A DNA stretch of 64,000 bases from Candidatus Gastranaerophilales bacterium (GTDB lineage: Bacteria; Cyanobacteriota; Vampirovibrionia; Gastranaerophilales; Gastranaerophilaceae). The stretch is taken from positions 1-64,000 of the forward strand of contig CAAHDT010000023.1 in the NCBI GenBank assembly GCA_900770525.1, given 5' to 3'. Both the position numbers and the translations under genes were made by a program. Each line of letters opens with the position of its first letter. Position 1 is the stretch's first letter. Of this stretch, positions 63,993-64,000 are shown piece after piece. Under the pieces are notes generated by a model. The model worked only from the letters and a program-made list of their open reading frames with translations, had not been told where the DNA came from and ran no database searches.

Positions 63993-64000
63993 CTTATGCG

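Overview
The window is AT-rich DNA from a Gram-negative (diderm) anaerobic bacterium, most likely a gut-type non-photosynthetic relative of cyanobacteria (Gastranaerophilales, class Vampirovibrionia, 'Melainabacteria'). This is an inference from features seen together: prepilins with the motif FTLAEVLITLGIIGVVAALT, large cytosolic-looking proteins with a short N-terminal F-G/F-K-G tag, an RpaB-like response regulator, flagellar export genes, pyruvate:ferredoxin oxidoreductase and an [FeFe]-hydrogenase maturase, plus diderm markers (GT9 heptosyltransferase-like enzyme, TolC, RND pump, AsmA-like protein). No plasmid, phage, insertion sequence or CRISPR array was seen.

Layout. 0-6.2 kb: an ORF fragment at the left edge, a hypothetical gene, tRNA-Val and tRNA-Cys, a divergent GT9/comM pair and several small genes including a ribbon-helix-helix regulator. 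6.2-11.5 kb: dnaK, a 568-aa Cys/His-rich protein, a tagged small protein, and a prepilin gene whose reading frame is broken by a G10 tract. 11.6-19.2 kb: nifJ and a 1270-aa AsmA-like protein. 19.3-25 kb: a small membrane protein, hydE, tspO-like, panD, speD, a response regulator, an alanine/glycine symporter and an ACT protein. 25-31 kb: a membrane glycosyltransferase-like protein, a structured intergenic leader, an unknown 514-aa protein, a serine hydrolase of class A beta-lactamase fold and ruvC. 31-41 kb: a 1399-aa GH13-type protein, ahcY, a nitrilase, a DtxR/MntR regulator with its promoter/operator, a possible RelA/SpoT-like protein and rlmD. 41.5-47 kb: a candidate structured RNA, tRNA-Met, a DUF3137 protein and the flagellar cluster fliM/Y-fliO-fliP-fliQ-fliR. 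47-54 kb: ilvB coupled to a pilin-like gene, an M16 peptidase, nanE-nanK-like sugar genes, a small HTH regulator and a prepilin. 53.8-64 kb: a three-gene RND efflux operon (adaptor, pump, TolC) and a 1158-aa secreted adhesin ending in a PilZ-like domain, then a gene cut by the right edge.

How the genes fit together. nifJ and hydE point to pyruvate fermentation with ferredoxin and probably hydrogen; nanE and the ROK kinase point to amino-sugar use; ahcY and speD handle S-adenosylmethionine products; panD and ilvB supply pantothenate and branched-chain precursors. Surface biology (flagellum, three pilin-like proteins, TPS-type adhesin, efflux) is prominent.

Most notable observations: a PilZ-like domain on a secreted adhesin; a possible poly-G phase switch in a prepilin leader; six genes with a TATAAT-like box exactly six bases before the start codon, implying leaderless mRNAs; two unexplained structured RNA candidates near 27.5 and 41.7 kb; and a shared N-terminal tag on otherwise unrelated proteins. 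All assignments are from reading the sequence; no database search was possible.
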